Made by a program: the position numbers and the translations under genes. From an uncultured Bacteroides sp. (GTDB lineage Bacteria; Bacteroidota; Bacteroidia; Bacteroidales; Bacteroidaceae): DNA of 60,295 nt. Shown here in pieces: positions 1-9,307 of the stretch. The DNA lies in assembly GCA_944321495.1 (NCBI GenBank), contig CALULP010000025.1:1-60295 (forward strand). Direction: 5' to 3'. The notes under the pieces are model-generated. The model had not been told where the DNA came from. It made no database searches and worked only from the letters and a program-made list of their open reading frames with translations. How positions within the stretch are numbered: position 1 is the stretch's first letter; the number at the start of each line of letters is the position of its first letter.

Positions 1-1174
1 TGGACTTCATGCCCAGGGAGATGCCGCCGATGATGGTGGTGGCGGCGCCGGTCTCGGTGGAGTCGGCCAGGGCCTGGGTGGGCTTATAGGTATCGGAGGT
101 GTAGTACTCGGTGAAGTAGCCGATGGCGCAGCCGGCCACCAGGCCCGCCAGAATGGCGATGTAGGGGCCCCAGGAGCCCATCAGGAAGTAGGTCACCGGG
201 GCGCCGATGACGGCGGCCAGCACGGCGGCGGTGTAGGTGCCCTTGCGCAGGGTGGCCAGCAGGGACTTCTGGGTGGCCTCCTCCCGGGTGCGGATCAGGA
301 AGGTGCCGAACACGGAGCACACCACGCCCACCACGGAGATCACCAGGGGCAGCAGGATGGCGTTCCACTCCAGGCCCTCAGAGGCATAGGCGGTGGCGCC
401 CAGGGCAAAGGTGGCCAGGATGGAGCCCACATAGGACTCGTACAGATCGGCGCCCATGCCGGCCACGTCGCCCACGTTGTCGCCCACGTTGTCGGCAATG
501 GTGGCGGGGTTGCGCGGGTCGTCTTCCGGAATGCCGGCCTCCACCTTGCCCACTAAGTCGGCGCCCACGTCGGCAGCCTTGGTGTAGATGCCGCCGCCCA
601 CACGGGCAAAGAGCGCCTGCGTGGAGGCACCCATGCCGAAGGTCAGCATTGTCGTGGTGATGATACACAGCTTATGCGTAGGCATCAGAACGTCTTCGGG
701 AATCACCGCGTTCAGCAGCAGGTACCAGAAGGAAATGTCCAGCAGCCCCAGGCCTACCACCACCAGCCCCATCACCGCGCCGCTGCGGAAGGCAATGCGC
801 AGGCCGGCGTTCAGCGAGTTCTTCGCCGCATTGGCCGTGCGCGCCGACGCGTAGGTAGCCGTCTTCATGCCAAGATAACCCGCCAGTCCCGAGAAGAAAC
901 CGCCCGTGAGGAAAGCCACCGGCACCCACGAGTTCTGTACCCCGAAGCCGTAGGCCATGATGGAGAACATCGCCACCAGCCCCAGGAATACCAGTCCCAC
1001 GATTTTGTACTGCTGCTTTAAGTAAGACATCGCCCCTTTGCGCACCGCCGCGGCGATTTTTATCATTTGAGGGGTGCCCTCACTCTCTTTCATCATCTGC
1101 CGGTAGAAGTACCAGGCAAAGCCCAATGCCAGCACCGAAGACACCGGCACCAACCAGAAAAGAATCTGTTCCAT
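1..1174 (-). CDS. hppA: Membrane-bound ion-translocating pyrophosphatase, N-terminal part
   Basis: The gene is cut by the left edge; about 391 codons are visible, starting at the ATG complementary to 1172-1174. Membrane pyrophosphatases hydrolyse cytoplasmic pyrophosphate and pump H+ or Na+ outward. The protein opens with a hydrophobic helix ([19 protein letters not shown]) and contains the family signature around residues 190-245: [18 protein letters not shown], then [19 protein letters not shown] and [10 protein letters not shown], which hold the Asp and Lys residues that bind Mg-PPi. The proximal part (above about 540) uses mixed codons like the neighbouring genes. The distal part uses almost only gcc, acc, tcc, ggc and ctg, and its protein ([15 protein letters not shown], then [13 protein letters not shown]) reads like clostridial homologues. 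See findings. The K+ dependence residues lie outside the window. Confidence 0.9.
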   Translation of the reverse strand, partial: MEQILFWLVPVSSVLALGFAWYFYRQMMKESEGTPQMIKIAAAVRKGAMSYLKQQYKIVGLVFLGLVAMFSIMAYGFGVQNSWVPVAFLTGGFFSGLAGYLGMKTATYASARTANAAKNSLNAGLRIAFRSGAVMGLVVVGLGLLDISFWYLLLNAVIPEDVLMPTHKLCIITTTMLTFGMGASTQALFARVGGGIYTKAADVGADLVGKVEAGIPEDDPRNPATIADNVGDNVGDVAGMGADLYESYVGSILATFALGATAYASEGLEWNAILLPLVISVVGVVCSVFGTFLIRTREEATQKSLLATLRKGTYTAAVLAAVIGAPVTYFLMGSWGPYIAILAGLVAGCAIGYFTEYYTSDTYKPTQALADSTETGAATTIIGGISLGMKS

Positions 1175-1277
1175 AGCCCTGATAGGTATTAAATGAATAA
1201 AGGTTGAAAATTGCCTAAAATTACCGCTTTCCTCCGACAAAAGCAAGCTGCCGCAGGCGGAATAAACGTTTTTTCAC

Positions 1278-2372
1278 CTACGGAAAAAGAAAGTCACATT
1301 CATTTACCGTAAGTTTTACAAGAACAGGATTCGATTCCCGCCCCTCGGGCATAGACCCTTTCAAGGTATCATACCAGATACAATCTTCGGCTAAGTACTC
1401 GGGATAAATCAGACCATAAAAACAGTCCCCCTCAACGTCTATGAGGATGAGCCCCAAATCCAAGTCCGTAGGCCCTGCCCACAGGCGGTCGGATGACTTG
1501 TCGTACAGGATGTCGTAATACGTCTGCTCGGGGCCTACTACTTTCGCATAAAGCCATTTGTCGCTTTCCCTCAGTTCGGTAACCGACTTGAAATATTCCG
1601 GCCAACTGTCCGTCTGTTCAAATTGGGCACCGTTTTGGGGCAATTGTCTTAAGGGGAATGCCTTGCTGCCGAAATCAAGGAAATACTTGGCCCTCAACGT
1701 GCCGTTGGCGTAAGCCTGCACTACGAAGTGCCCGTAATCGGGATAAATCAGGCATTCGTTTCCATAAGGCTGGAAATGGTTGGTGATGAGCTGGTGGCCT
1801 TTCCGTTCCCGCAGTCCGGTCAATTTCCCGTCTGCCCAGCGATAGACGGTAAATTCCTTATCCGGTGAAAAGAGTAAGTATTGGTTGTCCCCTAAGGGTT
1901 GGAACTTAAAGTACTCAGCCATATTCGTTGCGGCTAATTGCTTTTTCTCCATAAAATGCCCGTCCTTGGCATCAAAAACAAGAATGCCTGTGGCATCGAG
2001 CAGCTCAATCTTATTTTTCCCCAAATAGATGTCCTGCAAATCCGCGCACTCAAATTCTGCGCCTCCTTGGCGGCCTATGGTGAATAGAAACTGTCCTTGC
2101 CGGTCGTAGGCATAGACGCATTTCATCTTGAAGTCCCAAAACAGGAACCGCTCGTCATTGATGAGGCATTTCTGCGCGACGGAAAGAAGGGAATCGCTGT
2201 TTTCCCCCAGCGGCGTGATTTCTTCGATGTGCAGCAACGATGCCCAATCGGTAAAGTCCGTAGAACAGATGTGAAGGGTCTTGTCGGCTTCCGTTGTCTT
2301 TGTGTGGAAGGTACAGGCATAGAACAGGCAAAAAAGTAGAGGATAAAATAAGTGATGTTTACGGTATTTCAT
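1278..2372 (-). CDS. 6-bladed beta-propeller lipoprotein
   Basis: Secreted protein of 364 residues. The start at 2372 gives a lipoprotein signal (MKYRKHHLFYPLLFCLFYAC, lipid Cys20); an upstream ATG at 2438 would put 22 hydrophilic residues before it. The body has blade-like repeats, for example FLFWDFKMKCVYAYDRQGQF, IGRQGGAEFECADLQDIYL and IELLDATGILVFD, typical of the Bacteroidetes 6-bladed beta-propeller (DUF4934-like) family. The function of that family is unknown; many members are surface or periplasmic lipoproteins. A minus-strand -7-like element (TATCTTTA, complement of 2446-2453) lies upstream. The gene is monocistronic, is followed downstream on the same strand by hppA, and is more AT-rich than its neighbours. 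Confidence 0.75.
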   Translation of the reverse strand: MKYRKHHLFYPLLFCLFYACTFHTKTTEADKTLHICSTDFTDWASLLHIEEITPLGENSDSLLSVAQKCLINDERFLFWDFKMKCVYAYDRQGQFLFTIGRQGGAEFECADLQDIYLGKNKIELLDATGILVFDAKDGHFMEKKQLAATNMAEYFKFQPLGDNQYLLFSPDKEFTVYRWADGKLTGLRERKGHQLITNHFQPYGNECLIYPDYGHFVVQAYANGTLRAKYFLDFGSKAFPLRQLPQNGAQFEQTDSWPEYFKSVTELRESDKWLYAKVVGPEQTYYDILYDKSSDRLWAGPTDLDLGLILIDVEGDCFYGLIYPEYLAEDCIWYDTLKGSMPEGRESNPVLVKLTVNECDFLFP

Positions 2373-2856
2373 GTGTCCTGTTTTTAAAGAAAGTGGCTGA
2401 GATTTTTGTTTATGGTTTTGTGTCTTCATGACCGGCACCTGGGGGTAAAGATAGGAATCCTTACCCGGATTTCAAAATCTATGGTCGATTTTTGAAACAT
2501 CCGTACAAAGTACAAGAACAATTCTTACATCAAAATCCCCGAGAAAAGAAATATATTTACATAATAATCTCACATATCACACTAATAACCAATCTGTTAC
2601 ATGCCAAAACTACACCTTTTTCTTACCTTCTCCCTACCTGCTCCTTACCAACTCCTTTTCTCCTCCTTGTTTTCTTCGGCGCTATGGAAAGGAGAAGGAA
2701 CGTAGGAAATCCATACAGGGCGGGTATGAAGTCTTGACAAACTGCCGGGGCGGGGCGGCGCACTTTGCCGGGAGGGGAAATTGGGGAGGGCTTTTCGGGG
2801 AACTTTGCCCAAATTTGCTTACCTTTGCGGACGTACACGAAACACGCTGCACGGAC
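2373..2856. other. AT-rich intergenic region between divergent genes
   Basis: This stretch separates the minus-strand beta-propeller gene from aroK. It holds the presumed promoters of both: a minus-strand TATCTTTA at 2446-2453 and a plus-strand TACCTTTG at 2820-2827. No convincing coding sequence is seen. A plus-strand open frame at 2492-2737 has low-complexity, AT-driven composition and no recognisable product. Confidence 0.6.
2820..2827 (+). promoter_or_regulatory. Bacteroides-type -7 element of aroK
   Basis: TACCTTTG matches the Bacteroidetes primary-sigma -7 consensus TAnnTTTG. It lies 29 bases before the aroK ATG, which supports the internal start at 2857 rather than the longer open frame. 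No well-spaced -33 TTTG is obvious, although TTTG occurs at 2804 and 2814. Confidence 0.5.
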
Positions 2857-3384
2857 ATGATACGAGTTTTCCTGACCGGCTACATGGGTGCCGGAAAAAC
2901 CACCCTGGGCAAGGCGCTGGCACGCGCGCTGGGGGTGCCTTTCATCGACCTCGACTGGTATGTCGAGGAGCGTTTCCATAAGTCCATTCCCGAGCTGTTT
3001 GCCGAACGGGGCGAAAGCGGCTTCCGGGAATTGGAGCGCAACATGCTGCACGAGGCGGGCGAGTTTGAGGACGTGGTCATCTCTACCGGCGGGGGGACAC
3101 CCTGCTTTTTCGACAACATGGACTACATGAACGCGCAGGGGCTTACCGTATTTCTGGACGTGCCTGTGGATGTGCTGTTCCGCCGCTTGCAGGGGGCTAC
3201 CCGGCAGCGTCCCATCCTGAGGGGCAAGACGGACGACGAGCTGCGCGCCTTCATCGGCGAGGCGCTGGCGGGGCGGCTGCCCTTCTACAGCCGGGCGCGC
3301 TACCGCTTCGACGGCAGCCGGCTGGAGAGCCGCTCGCAGATAGCCGAATCGGTGGAGCAGCTGCGGAATTTGCTGGAAATCTGA
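2857..3384 (+). CDS. aroK: Shikimate kinase
   Basis: Shikimate kinase phosphorylates shikimate at O3 with ATP, the fifth step of chorismate synthesis, in the cytoplasm. The 175-residue length is normal. Visible motifs are the P-loop GYMGAGKTT (8-16), the shikimate-binding DLD (31-33), Arg58 in FRELE, the GGG turn (78-80) and the lid Arg116/Arg118 in RQRP. The open frame runs back to 2734, but that would add 41 Gly/Cys-rich residues and would place the start upstream of the -7 element at 2820, so the ATG at 2857 is chosen. The HAD phosphatase gene follows 14 bases downstream, probably on the same transcript. Confidence 0.93.
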   Translation: MIRVFLTGYMGAGKTTLGKALARALGVPFIDLDWYVEERFHKSIPELFAERGESGFRELERNMLHEAGEFEDVVISTGGGTPCFFDNMDYMNAQGLTVFLDVPVDVLFRRLQGATRQRPILRGKTDDELRAFIGEALAGRLPFYSRARYRFDGSRLESRSQIAESVEQLRNLLEI

Positions 3385-3398
3385 AACCGATATAAACG

Positions 3399-4007
3399 AT
3401 GGAAACAATCAAGAACATTGTATTCGACTTCGGGGGAGTGCTGATGGACTGGAATCCCCGCTACCTGTACCGCAGTTACTTCAAGGACGAGGAGGAGATG
3501 GAGTACTTCCTGACCCACGTCTGCGACAACGTCTGGAACCGCGAGCAAGACCGCGGGCGGCCCTTCGCCGAGGGCATCCGGCTGCGGGTGGAGCAGTATC
3601 CCCGCTACGAGGAGGCCATACGCCTGTATGGGCAGCGGTGGGGCGAGATGCTGAAAGGCGAGATACCGGAGGGCGTGGCGCTGCTGAGGCGGGTGAAGGC
3701 CGCGGGCTACCGGGTGTACGGACTGACCAACTGGTCGGCAGAGACGATGCCGATAGCCTATGAGCGTTACGGTTTCCTCCGGCTGCTGGACGGCGTGGTG
3801 GTGTCCGGCGAAGAAAAGGTTATCAAGCCCGACCCGCGGATTTACCGCATCCTGCTCGACCGGTACGGGCTGAAGGCGGAGGAGTCGGTGTTCATTGACG
3901 ACAGCCCGGCCAACGTGGAGGCGGCCCGGCAGTTGGGTTTCCGGGGCATCGTGTTTGACGACGCCGGGCGCGCGTCGGCGCAGCTCTCCGCTTTGACAAA
4001 CGTATGA
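3399..4007 (+). CDS. HAD-IA family phosphatase (YihX-like)
   Basis: Cytoplasmic haloacid-dehalogenase-superfamily hydrolase of 202 residues, probably acting on a small phosphorylated metabolite. Motif I is VFDFGGVLMDW with nucleophile Asp10; the usual second Asp is Gly12, as in YihX-type sugar phosphatases. Motif II is GLTNWS (near 109), motif III Lys is in EEKVIKPDP (near 145), and motif IV is FIDDSPANVEAA (near 166). The helical cap between residues 16 and 90 fits subfamily IA. It sits just behind aroK, but the substrate cannot be predicted from sequence. Confidence 0.82.
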   Translation: METIKNIVFDFGGVLMDWNPRYLYRSYFKDEEEMEYFLTHVCDNVWNREQDRGRPFAEGIRLRVEQYPRYEEAIRLYGQRWGEMLKGEIPEGVALLRRVKAAGYRVYGLTNWSAETMPIAYERYGFLRLLDGVVVSGEEKVIKPDPRIYRILLDRYGLKAEESVFIDDSPANVEAARQLGFRGIVFDDAGRASAQLSALTNV

Positions 4008-4152
4008 CAAAACCGGCAAGCGGCTGCCGGAACGGCGGATAAACCTGTATTTTTCAGCCGGTATCGCGGCAGATTGCGGATTTATGCGTACTTTTGTCCT
4101 TTCAATCAGAATATGGATTTTTGGAACACTAACCTGTAAAAGACGACAATCG

Positions 4153-6045
4153 ATGAGAAAATGGCGTATTGAAGACTCCGAGGAGCTGTACAACATCACC
4201 GGCTGGGGTACCTCGTACTTCGGCATCAACGAAAAAGGACATGCTATTGTGACCCCGCGCAAAGACGGCGTGGCAGTCGACCTGAAAGAACTGGTGGACG
4301 AGCTGCAGTTGCGCGACGTGACGACACCCATGCTGTTGCGCTTCCCCGACATCCTGGACAACCGCATTGAGAAAATCTCCTGCTGCTTCAAGAAGGCGGC
4401 CGAGGAGTACGGTTACCGGGGCGAGAACTTCATCATTTACCCCATCAAGGCCAACCAGATGCGCCCCGTGGTGGAGGAGATGATTACCCACGGCAAGAAG
4501 TTCAACCTGGGGCTGGAGGCCGGCTCTAAGCCCGAACTGCACGCCGTCATCGGCATCAACACCGACCCGGACTCGCTGGTGGTGTGCAACGGCTACAAGG
4601 ACGAGAGCTTCATCGAACTGGCCTTGCTGACGCAGAAGATGGGCAAACGCATTTTCCTCGTGGTGGAAAAGCTGAACGAGCTGAACCTCATCGCCAAGAT
4701 AGCCCGCCGCCTGAAGGTGCGCCCCAACATAGGCATACGCATCAAGCTGGCCAGCAGCGGCAGCGGCAAGTGGGAGGAAAGCGGGGGCGACGCCAGCAAG
4801 TTCGGCCTGACCTCCAGCGAACTGCTCGAGGCGCTGGACTTCCTGGAGAAGAAAGACATGAAGGACTGCCTGAAGCTGATACACTTCCACATCGGCAGCC
4901 AGATTACCAAGATACGCCGCATCAAGAACGCCCTGCGCGAGGCATCGCAGTTCTACGTGCAGCTTAAGAAGATGGGCTTTGACCTGGAGTTTGTGGACAC
5001 CGGCGGAGGCATGGGCGTGGACTATGACGGCACCCGCTCGAGCAACAGCGAAAGCTCGGTGAACTACTCCATACAGGAGTACGTGAACGACGTGGTGTCG
5101 ACCTTCGTCGACGCCGCCGACAAGCACGGGTTCCCTCATCCCAACATCATCACCGAGACGGGGCGCAGCCTGACAGCCCACCACTCCGTGCTCATCATCG
5201 AGGTGCTGGAAACGGCTTCCCTGCCCGAAATGGACGACGATTGGGAGCCCGGTGAAGATGCCCACGAGCTGGTGAAGGAGCTGTACCAGATATGGGACAA
5301 CCTGAACCAGCGCAGCATGCTCGAGCCTTGGCACGACGCCCAGCAGATACGCGAGGAGGCGCTCGACCTCTTCAGCCACGGCATCGTGGACCTCAACACG
5401 CGGGCGCAGATAGAGAAGCTGTATTGGAGCATCTGCCGTGAAATCAGCTCCATTGCCGCCGGCATGAAGCACTGTCCGGAGGAGTTCCGCAAGCTGAGCA
5501 AGCTGCTTGCCGACAAGTATTTCTGCAACTTCTCGCTGTTTCAGTCGTTGCCCGACTCCTGGGCCATCGACCAGATGTTCCCCATCATGCCCATCCAGCG
5601 GCTGGACGAGAAGCCCGACCGCGAAGCCACGCTGCAGGACATGACGTGTGACTCGGACGGCAAGATAGCCAATTTCGTCAGCTCGCGCGCCGATGCCACG
5701 ACCTTGCCCCTGCACTCTTTGCGCGACAAGGAGCCTTACTACCTGGCCGTGTTCCTGGTGGGCGCTTACCAGGAGATATTGGGCGACATGCACAACCTCT
5801 TCGGCGACACCAACGCCGTGCACATCTCGGTGAACAGCAAGGGCTACACCATAGACCAGCAGATAGACGGCGAGACGGTGGCCGAGGTGCTGGACTACGT
5901 GCAGTACAACCCCAAGAAGCTGGTGCGCACGCTGGAAACGTGGGTCAGCCAGTCGGTCAAGGAGGGCAGGATTTCGCTGGAAGAAGGCAAGGAGTTCCTG
6001 GCTAACTATCGTTCAGGCTTGTACGGCTATACTTATCTGGAGTAA
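4153..6045 (+). CDS. speA: Biosynthetic arginine decarboxylase
   Basis: A PLP-dependent fold-III decarboxylase that converts arginine to agmatine, the first step of putrescine/polyamine synthesis by the agmatine route. The 630-residue length is typical. The PLP lysine is Lys99 in YPIKANQ. Other hallmarks are GLEAGSKPEL, HFHIGSQ, the glycine-rich DTGGGMGVDYDGT and ITETGRSLTAHH. The open frame extends back to 4084, but MRKWRIEDSEELYNITGWG is the conserved N-terminus of bacterial SpeA, so 4153 is chosen. argB follows 71 bases downstream; both genes concern arginine metabolism, one using arginine and one making it. Confidence 0.95.
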   Translation: MRKWRIEDSEELYNITGWGTSYFGINEKGHAIVTPRKDGVAVDLKELVDELQLRDVTTPMLLRFPDILDNRIEKISCCFKKAAEEYGYRGENFIIYPIKANQMRPVVEEMITHGKKFNLGLEAGSKPELHAVIGINTDPDSLVVCNGYKDESFIELALLTQKMGKRIFLVVEKLNELNLIAKIARRLKVRPNIGIRIKLASSGSGKWEESGGDASKFGLTSSELLEALDFLEKKDMKDCLKLIHFHIGSQITKIRRIKNALREASQFYVQLKKMGFDLEFVDTGGGMGVDYDGTRSSNSESSVNYSIQEYVNDVVSTFVDAADKHGFPHPNIITETGRSLTAHHSVLIIEVLETASLPEMDDDWEPGEDAHELVKELYQIWDNLNQRSMLEPWHDAQQIREEALDLFSHGIVDLNTRAQIEKLYWSICREISSIAAGMKHCPEEFRKLSKLLADKYFCNFSLFQSLPDSWAIDQMFPIMPIQRLDEKPDREATLQDMTCDSDGKIANFVSSRADATTLPLHSLRDKEPYYLAVFLVGAYQEILGDMHNLFGDTNAVHISVNSKGYTIDQQIDGETVAEVLDYVQYNPKKLVRTLETWVSQSVKEGRISLEEGKEFLANYRSGLYGYTYLE

Positions 6046-6116
6046 GTAACTGCATACGCCCCATCATTAGGGTATGAACAGGTTATGATGAATGAATTAC
6101 GTAATCACATCAAGAC

Positions 6117-6893
6117 ATGGATAAACTGACGGTCATCAAAGTAGGTGGGAAAATCGTGGAGGAAAAGGATACCTTGCAGCGGTTGCTGGACGATTTTGCC
6201 GGGATTGACGGATACAAGGTATTGACACACGGCGGGGGACGCTCGGCCACGCGGCTGGCTACCCGCCTGGGCATAGAGAGCCGCATGGTGAACGGGCGGC
6301 GCATCACCGACGCCGAAACCCTGCAGGTGGTGACCATGGTATATGGCGGGTTGGTGAACAAGAACATCGTGGCCGGGCTGCAGGCACGGGGCGTGAATGC
6401 CTTGGGACTGACGGGCGCCGACATGGATGTCATCCGCTCGGTGAAACGCCCCGTGCAGGAGGTGGACTATGGCTTTGTGGGCGACGTGCGGCAGGTCAAC
6501 GTGGACTTGCTGGCCGACCTCATCTATAAGGGCGTGGTGCCCGTCATGGCACCCCTTACCCACGACGGGCAGGGCAGCCTGCTGAACACCAACGCGGACA
6601 CCATCGCGGGTGAGACGGCCAAAGCCCTGGCCCGGCGCTTCGACGTGACCCTGGTGTACTGCTTCGAGAAACCGGGCGTGCTGCGCGACGAGAACGACGA
6701 CCACAGCCTGATACCCGAAATCACCCCTGAACTGTTCGGACGGCTGGTGGCCGACGGCACAGTGCAGGGCGGCATGATTCCCAAACTGGAAAACTCTTTC
6801 GACGCACTCAGGGCAGGCGTATCCGAAGTGGTCATCACGCAGGCATCGGCTATCGGCAAGGGAGAGGGGACCCGCATAAGGCTGCAATTCTAA
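6117..6893 (+). CDS. argB: Acetylglutamate kinase
   Basis: Phosphorylates N-acetylglutamate with ATP, the second step of arginine (ornithine) synthesis, in the cytoplasm. The protein has 258 residues, normal for the non-extended ArgB class. It shows the amino-acid-kinase pattern: VIKVGGKIVEE with Lys8, THGGGRSATRLATRLGI with the substrate-binding GGG, LVNKNIVAGLQ, NTNADTIAGETAKAL, and GGMIPKLENSFDAL with the C-terminal catalytic Lys. It directly follows speA, so co-transcription is plausible. Confidence 0.94.
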   Translation: MDKLTVIKVGGKIVEEKDTLQRLLDDFAGIDGYKVLTHGGGRSATRLATRLGIESRMVNGRRITDAETLQVVTMVYGGLVNKNIVAGLQARGVNALGLTGADMDVIRSVKRPVQEVDYGFVGDVRQVNVDLLADLIYKGVVPVMAPLTHDGQGSLLNTNADTIAGETAKALARRFDVTLVYCFEKPGVLRDENDDHSLIPEITPELFGRLVADGTVQGGMIPKLENSFDALRAGVSEVVITQASAIGKGEGTRIRLQF

Positions 6894-6958
6894 AAAAACG
6901 CAAAAAGCACACTTGCTATTGTAACTTTTCATCCACTCAACCGTCAACTTAATTAGAG

Positions 6959-7468
6959 ATGCAGGAACTCAGCTTTCTCAACGACATCCTCCCGCTGAAA
7001 AACCGGCTTTTCCGGTTGGCGTTGCGGATAACCCTTGACAGGGCAGAAGCGGAAGACGTGGTGCAGGAAGTCCTGATAAGGGTATGGGACAAGCGCAGTG
7101 AGTGGAAGCAACTCGAATCGGTGGAGGCTTATTGTCTGGCTGTCACACGCAACCTTGCCATCGACCGCAGCGAGCAGAAAAATGCGCAGACTGTGGAACT
7201 GGCAGACAACATGGAGCAACCGGACTCATCGGCGGGGCCGCATGAGCAGTTGGTCAATGAGGAACGGATAGCGTGGATACACCGCCTGATAAACCGTCTG
7301 CCCGAAAAGCAACGGCTTGCCATGCAGCTTAGGGATATCGAAGGAAAAAACTATAAAGAAATAGCCGCGGCCTTGGGCCAGACGGAGGAACAGGTCAAAG
7401 TGAACCTCTTCCGGGGCAGGCAAAAGGTGCGGCAGAAAATACTGGAGATAGAAAACTATGGATTATAA
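6959..7468 (+). CDS. ECF-type RNA polymerase sigma factor
   Basis: Sigma-70 family factor of 169 residues. Region 2 is at about 17-50 (FRLALRITLDRAEAEDVVQE, then VLIRVWDKRSEW). Region 4 is at about 110-162 (LPEKQRLAMQLRDIEGKNY, then a helix-turn-helix EIAAALGQTEEQVKVNLFRG). It directs transcription of an unknown regulon. The next gene starts inside its last codons (11-base overlap), the usual arrangement of an ECF sigma with its membrane partner. Confidence 0.9.
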   Translation: MQELSFLNDILPLKNRLFRLALRITLDRAEAEDVVQEVLIRVWDKRSEWKQLESVEAYCLAVTRNLAIDRSEQKNAQTVELADNMEQPDSSAGPHEQLVNEERIAWIHRLINRLPEKQRLAMQLRDIEGKNYKEIAAALGQTEEQVKVNLFRGRQKVRQKILEIENYGL

Positions 7469-7958
7469 CGATATCGAACGACTGCTGGAACGCTATTGGC
7501 GATGCGAAACCTCTGTGGAGGAAGAAGCAAGGCTGCGCGATTTTTTCACCCAGGAAGAAGTGCCTGCCCGCCTGATGCGCTACAAAAGCCTGTTCGGATA
7601 CCAGCAGGAGCAGCGGCAAGTGCAGGTAAGCGATGATTTTGATGCCCGCTTGTGGGCGAAAATCAATGCTTCCCGGCCGTCGGTGGTAAAGGCAAAGCGC
7701 GTGTCGCCAGCCATCCGCCTGATGCCCTTGCTGAAAGCGGCAGCCGTCATAGCTGTTGTCGTGGGGTTGGGAAACCTGATGCAGCGTTCATTCTACGCGG
7801 GTGACGCGCAGGACACCGTGACCGACACCATAGGCAAGCAGATAACCGCTCCGTCGGTAGCCCTGTCGCAGGAGGCGGCGGGTACCTCCGACAAGCAACT
7901 GTCCGACAGCATACCGCCTGCCAAGTTGCTGCCCACGGAGAAGGTGACCACCAAGTGA
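7458..7958 (+). CDS. Single-pass membrane protein coupled to the ECF sigma factor (possible anti-sigma)
   Basis: Protein of 166 residues, not recognised by name. The N-terminal ~60 residues are charged and helical (MDYNDIERLLERYWRCETSV), resembling small cytoplasmic anti-sigma-like domains. One membrane segment lies near 94-112 (LLKAAAVIAVVVGLGNLMQ) and is followed by a Ser/Thr-rich tail that would be periplasmic. The reading frame overlaps the end of the sigma gene, so translation is probably coupled. An anti-sigma role is inferred from topology and position only. Confidence 0.7.
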   Translation: MDYNDIERLLERYWRCETSVEEEARLRDFFTQEEVPARLMRYKSLFGYQQEQRQVQVSDDFDARLWAKINASRPSVVKAKRVSPAIRLMPLLKAAAVIAVVVGLGNLMQRSFYAGDAQDTVTDTIGKQITAPSVALSQEAAGTSDKQLSDSIPPAKLLPTEKVTTK

Positions 7959-8070
7959 ACAGACATTTTCATTTGCTTTAAACATAAGATTATAGTTAGT
8001 GTGCTTTATTTAAGAAACCTGAGGCTGTGAAGTTTCAATATCTCTCAACACTTGTGAAAAACTAACTAAG

Positions 8071-8107
8071 ATAAAAGGGACTCTGCGTGACGCAGCGTCC
8101 CTTTTAT
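8071..8107. terminator. Bidirectional intrinsic terminator
   Basis: A near-palindrome begins ATAAAAGGGAC at 8071 and ends GTCCCTTTTAT at 8107, with an inner CTGCG/CGCAG pairing. It has A-rich and T-rich flanks on opposite sides, so it can serve both the plus-strand sigma operon and the convergent minus-strand GIN-domain gene. Confidence 0.75.
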
Positions 8108-8157
8108 TTTTCCCGCTGTGCGGGAAATGGCAACTGTAGTTGATTAAGAGAGATTTT

Positions 8158-9024
8158 TCAGAGTCTGTGGTGGTGGCGTTTGGGTACATCCAGTTCGGGG
8201 TCGCCTTTGTAGCCCACATTGCCGCTGCCGCTGACGCGCACTTTCAGGAAGTCCACGGCGTGGCATTCGATGTCGCCCGACCCGGAGATGTGGGTGTTGA
8301 CCCGCGAGGCTTCCAGGCCTGCGGCGTGGATGTCACCCGAGCCTGTGATGTCGTAAGCGGCTTCCCGGGCCTTTCCCCCGTTGATTTTGAACGTTCCCGA
8401 ACCTGTCACCTCTGCTTCTGCCGAAGAGCTTGCCAGGAGGTGTTCCAATGTCACGTCGCCCGAGCCGGTGATGTTGCCCTGCATGGAGGCGCACACCATG
8501 TCCTTGCAGTCGATGTCTCCCGAGCCGGTGACCGTGGTCTGCAGGGCGGCACAAACCGCGCGGTTCACCTTTATGTCGCCCGAGCCTGTGACGGACAGTT
8601 TCAGGTCGCCCGTCTTCAGTTCGCCGGGCAGCAGGAAGGAGCCGGAACCGGCCAGGGAAACGTTGTTGAGTTGTTCCGAGGAGATGCGCACTTGCAGCTT
8701 GTTGAACGACACGCGGACGTTCTTCTTGAATCCCAGGTGCAGCGTCCCGCCTTTCACGTAGATGTCGAGCAGGTTTACGATGTTGTCCGAGGTATAGACC
8801 TCCACTGTGGGGCGGCCGGGCTTTTGGGTGTAGGTTACGTCGAATGAGCCTGCCATGTCCACTTTGGTGAAGTTGTCCACGCGGATGTCTTTGGTCACAT
8901 AGGTTTTGCTGGCCTTGACGGTCTTCTGGCCGAACAGGCCGCTGGAGTTATACGTGCCTTGGTCGCAGGAGGACAGGCCGAGCACCGTCATGCAGGCGGC
9001 GAAGAAAAGGACTGATTTTTTCAT
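8158..9024 (-). CDS. GIN-domain (DUF2807) lipoprotein
   Basis: Secreted lipoprotein of 288 residues: signal MKKSVLFFAACMTVLGLSSC with lipid Cys20. The rest is a right-handed beta-helix-like auto-transporter head/tail GIN domain (DUF2807), shown by the recurring SGSGD/TGSGD turns every 17-22 residues (VTGSGDIKVN, TVTGSGDIDC, NITGSGDVTL, HISGSGDIEC). The family is common in Bacteroidetes and poorly understood. It converges on the sigma operon and shares its terminator. The open frame ends with a His-rich tail (KRHHHRL). Confidence 0.85.
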   Translation of the reverse strand: MKKSVLFFAACMTVLGLSSCDQGTYNSSGLFGQKTVKASKTYVTKDIRVDNFTKVDMAGSFDVTYTQKPGRPTVEVYTSDNIVNLLDIYVKGGTLHLGFKKNVRVSFNKLQVRISSEQLNNVSLAGSGSFLLPGELKTGDLKLSVTGSGDIKVNRAVCAALQTTVTGSGDIDCKDMVCASMQGNITGSGDVTLEHLLASSSAEAEVTGSGTFKINGGKAREAAYDITGSGDIHAAGLEASRVNTHISGSGDIECHAVDFLKVRVSGSGNVGYKGDPELDVPKRHHHRL

Positions 9025-9276
9025 TATTCTTAGTTTTTATGAGTGGTTGTTTTATGAATTAGACGGGGCAAGTCTTTTAAAAGTTGCATGCCTTGGTTGT
9101 TTTTTTCCAGCAAGGTGTGCGTCATTGCAGTGTCCAAAATCCGTGCCAAGGGAATAAGTTTTTGATAACAAGCGTGTTGTGCTTTTGTCCGGTGTCCGTA
9201 TCCGTACACTTTGTCCGTTTTTGCTGTCCGGAAAAACGGTTTCTCTTTGCTTTTCTCGAAGAAAATCCGTTCTTTT

Positions 9277-9297
9277 GGGCAATTGAAAACATTGCCC
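9277..9297 (+). promoter_or_regulatory. Small hairpin just before the metallopeptidase start
   Basis: A perfect 7-bp inverted repeat, GGGCAAT (9277-9283) and ATTGCCC (9291-9297), lies 10 bases before the ATG at 9308. It could be an operator or an RNA hairpin near the ribosome site. No further support is visible. Confidence 0.3.
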
Positions 9298-9307
9298 TAT
9301 TGTTCCC

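Noticed and set aside
2492..2737. Open frame of 81 codons between the beta-propeller gene and aroK
   Set aside because: Ser/Thr/Leu-rich low-complexity translation in AT-rich DNA, with no signal peptide or domain. It overlaps the interval expected to carry promoters.
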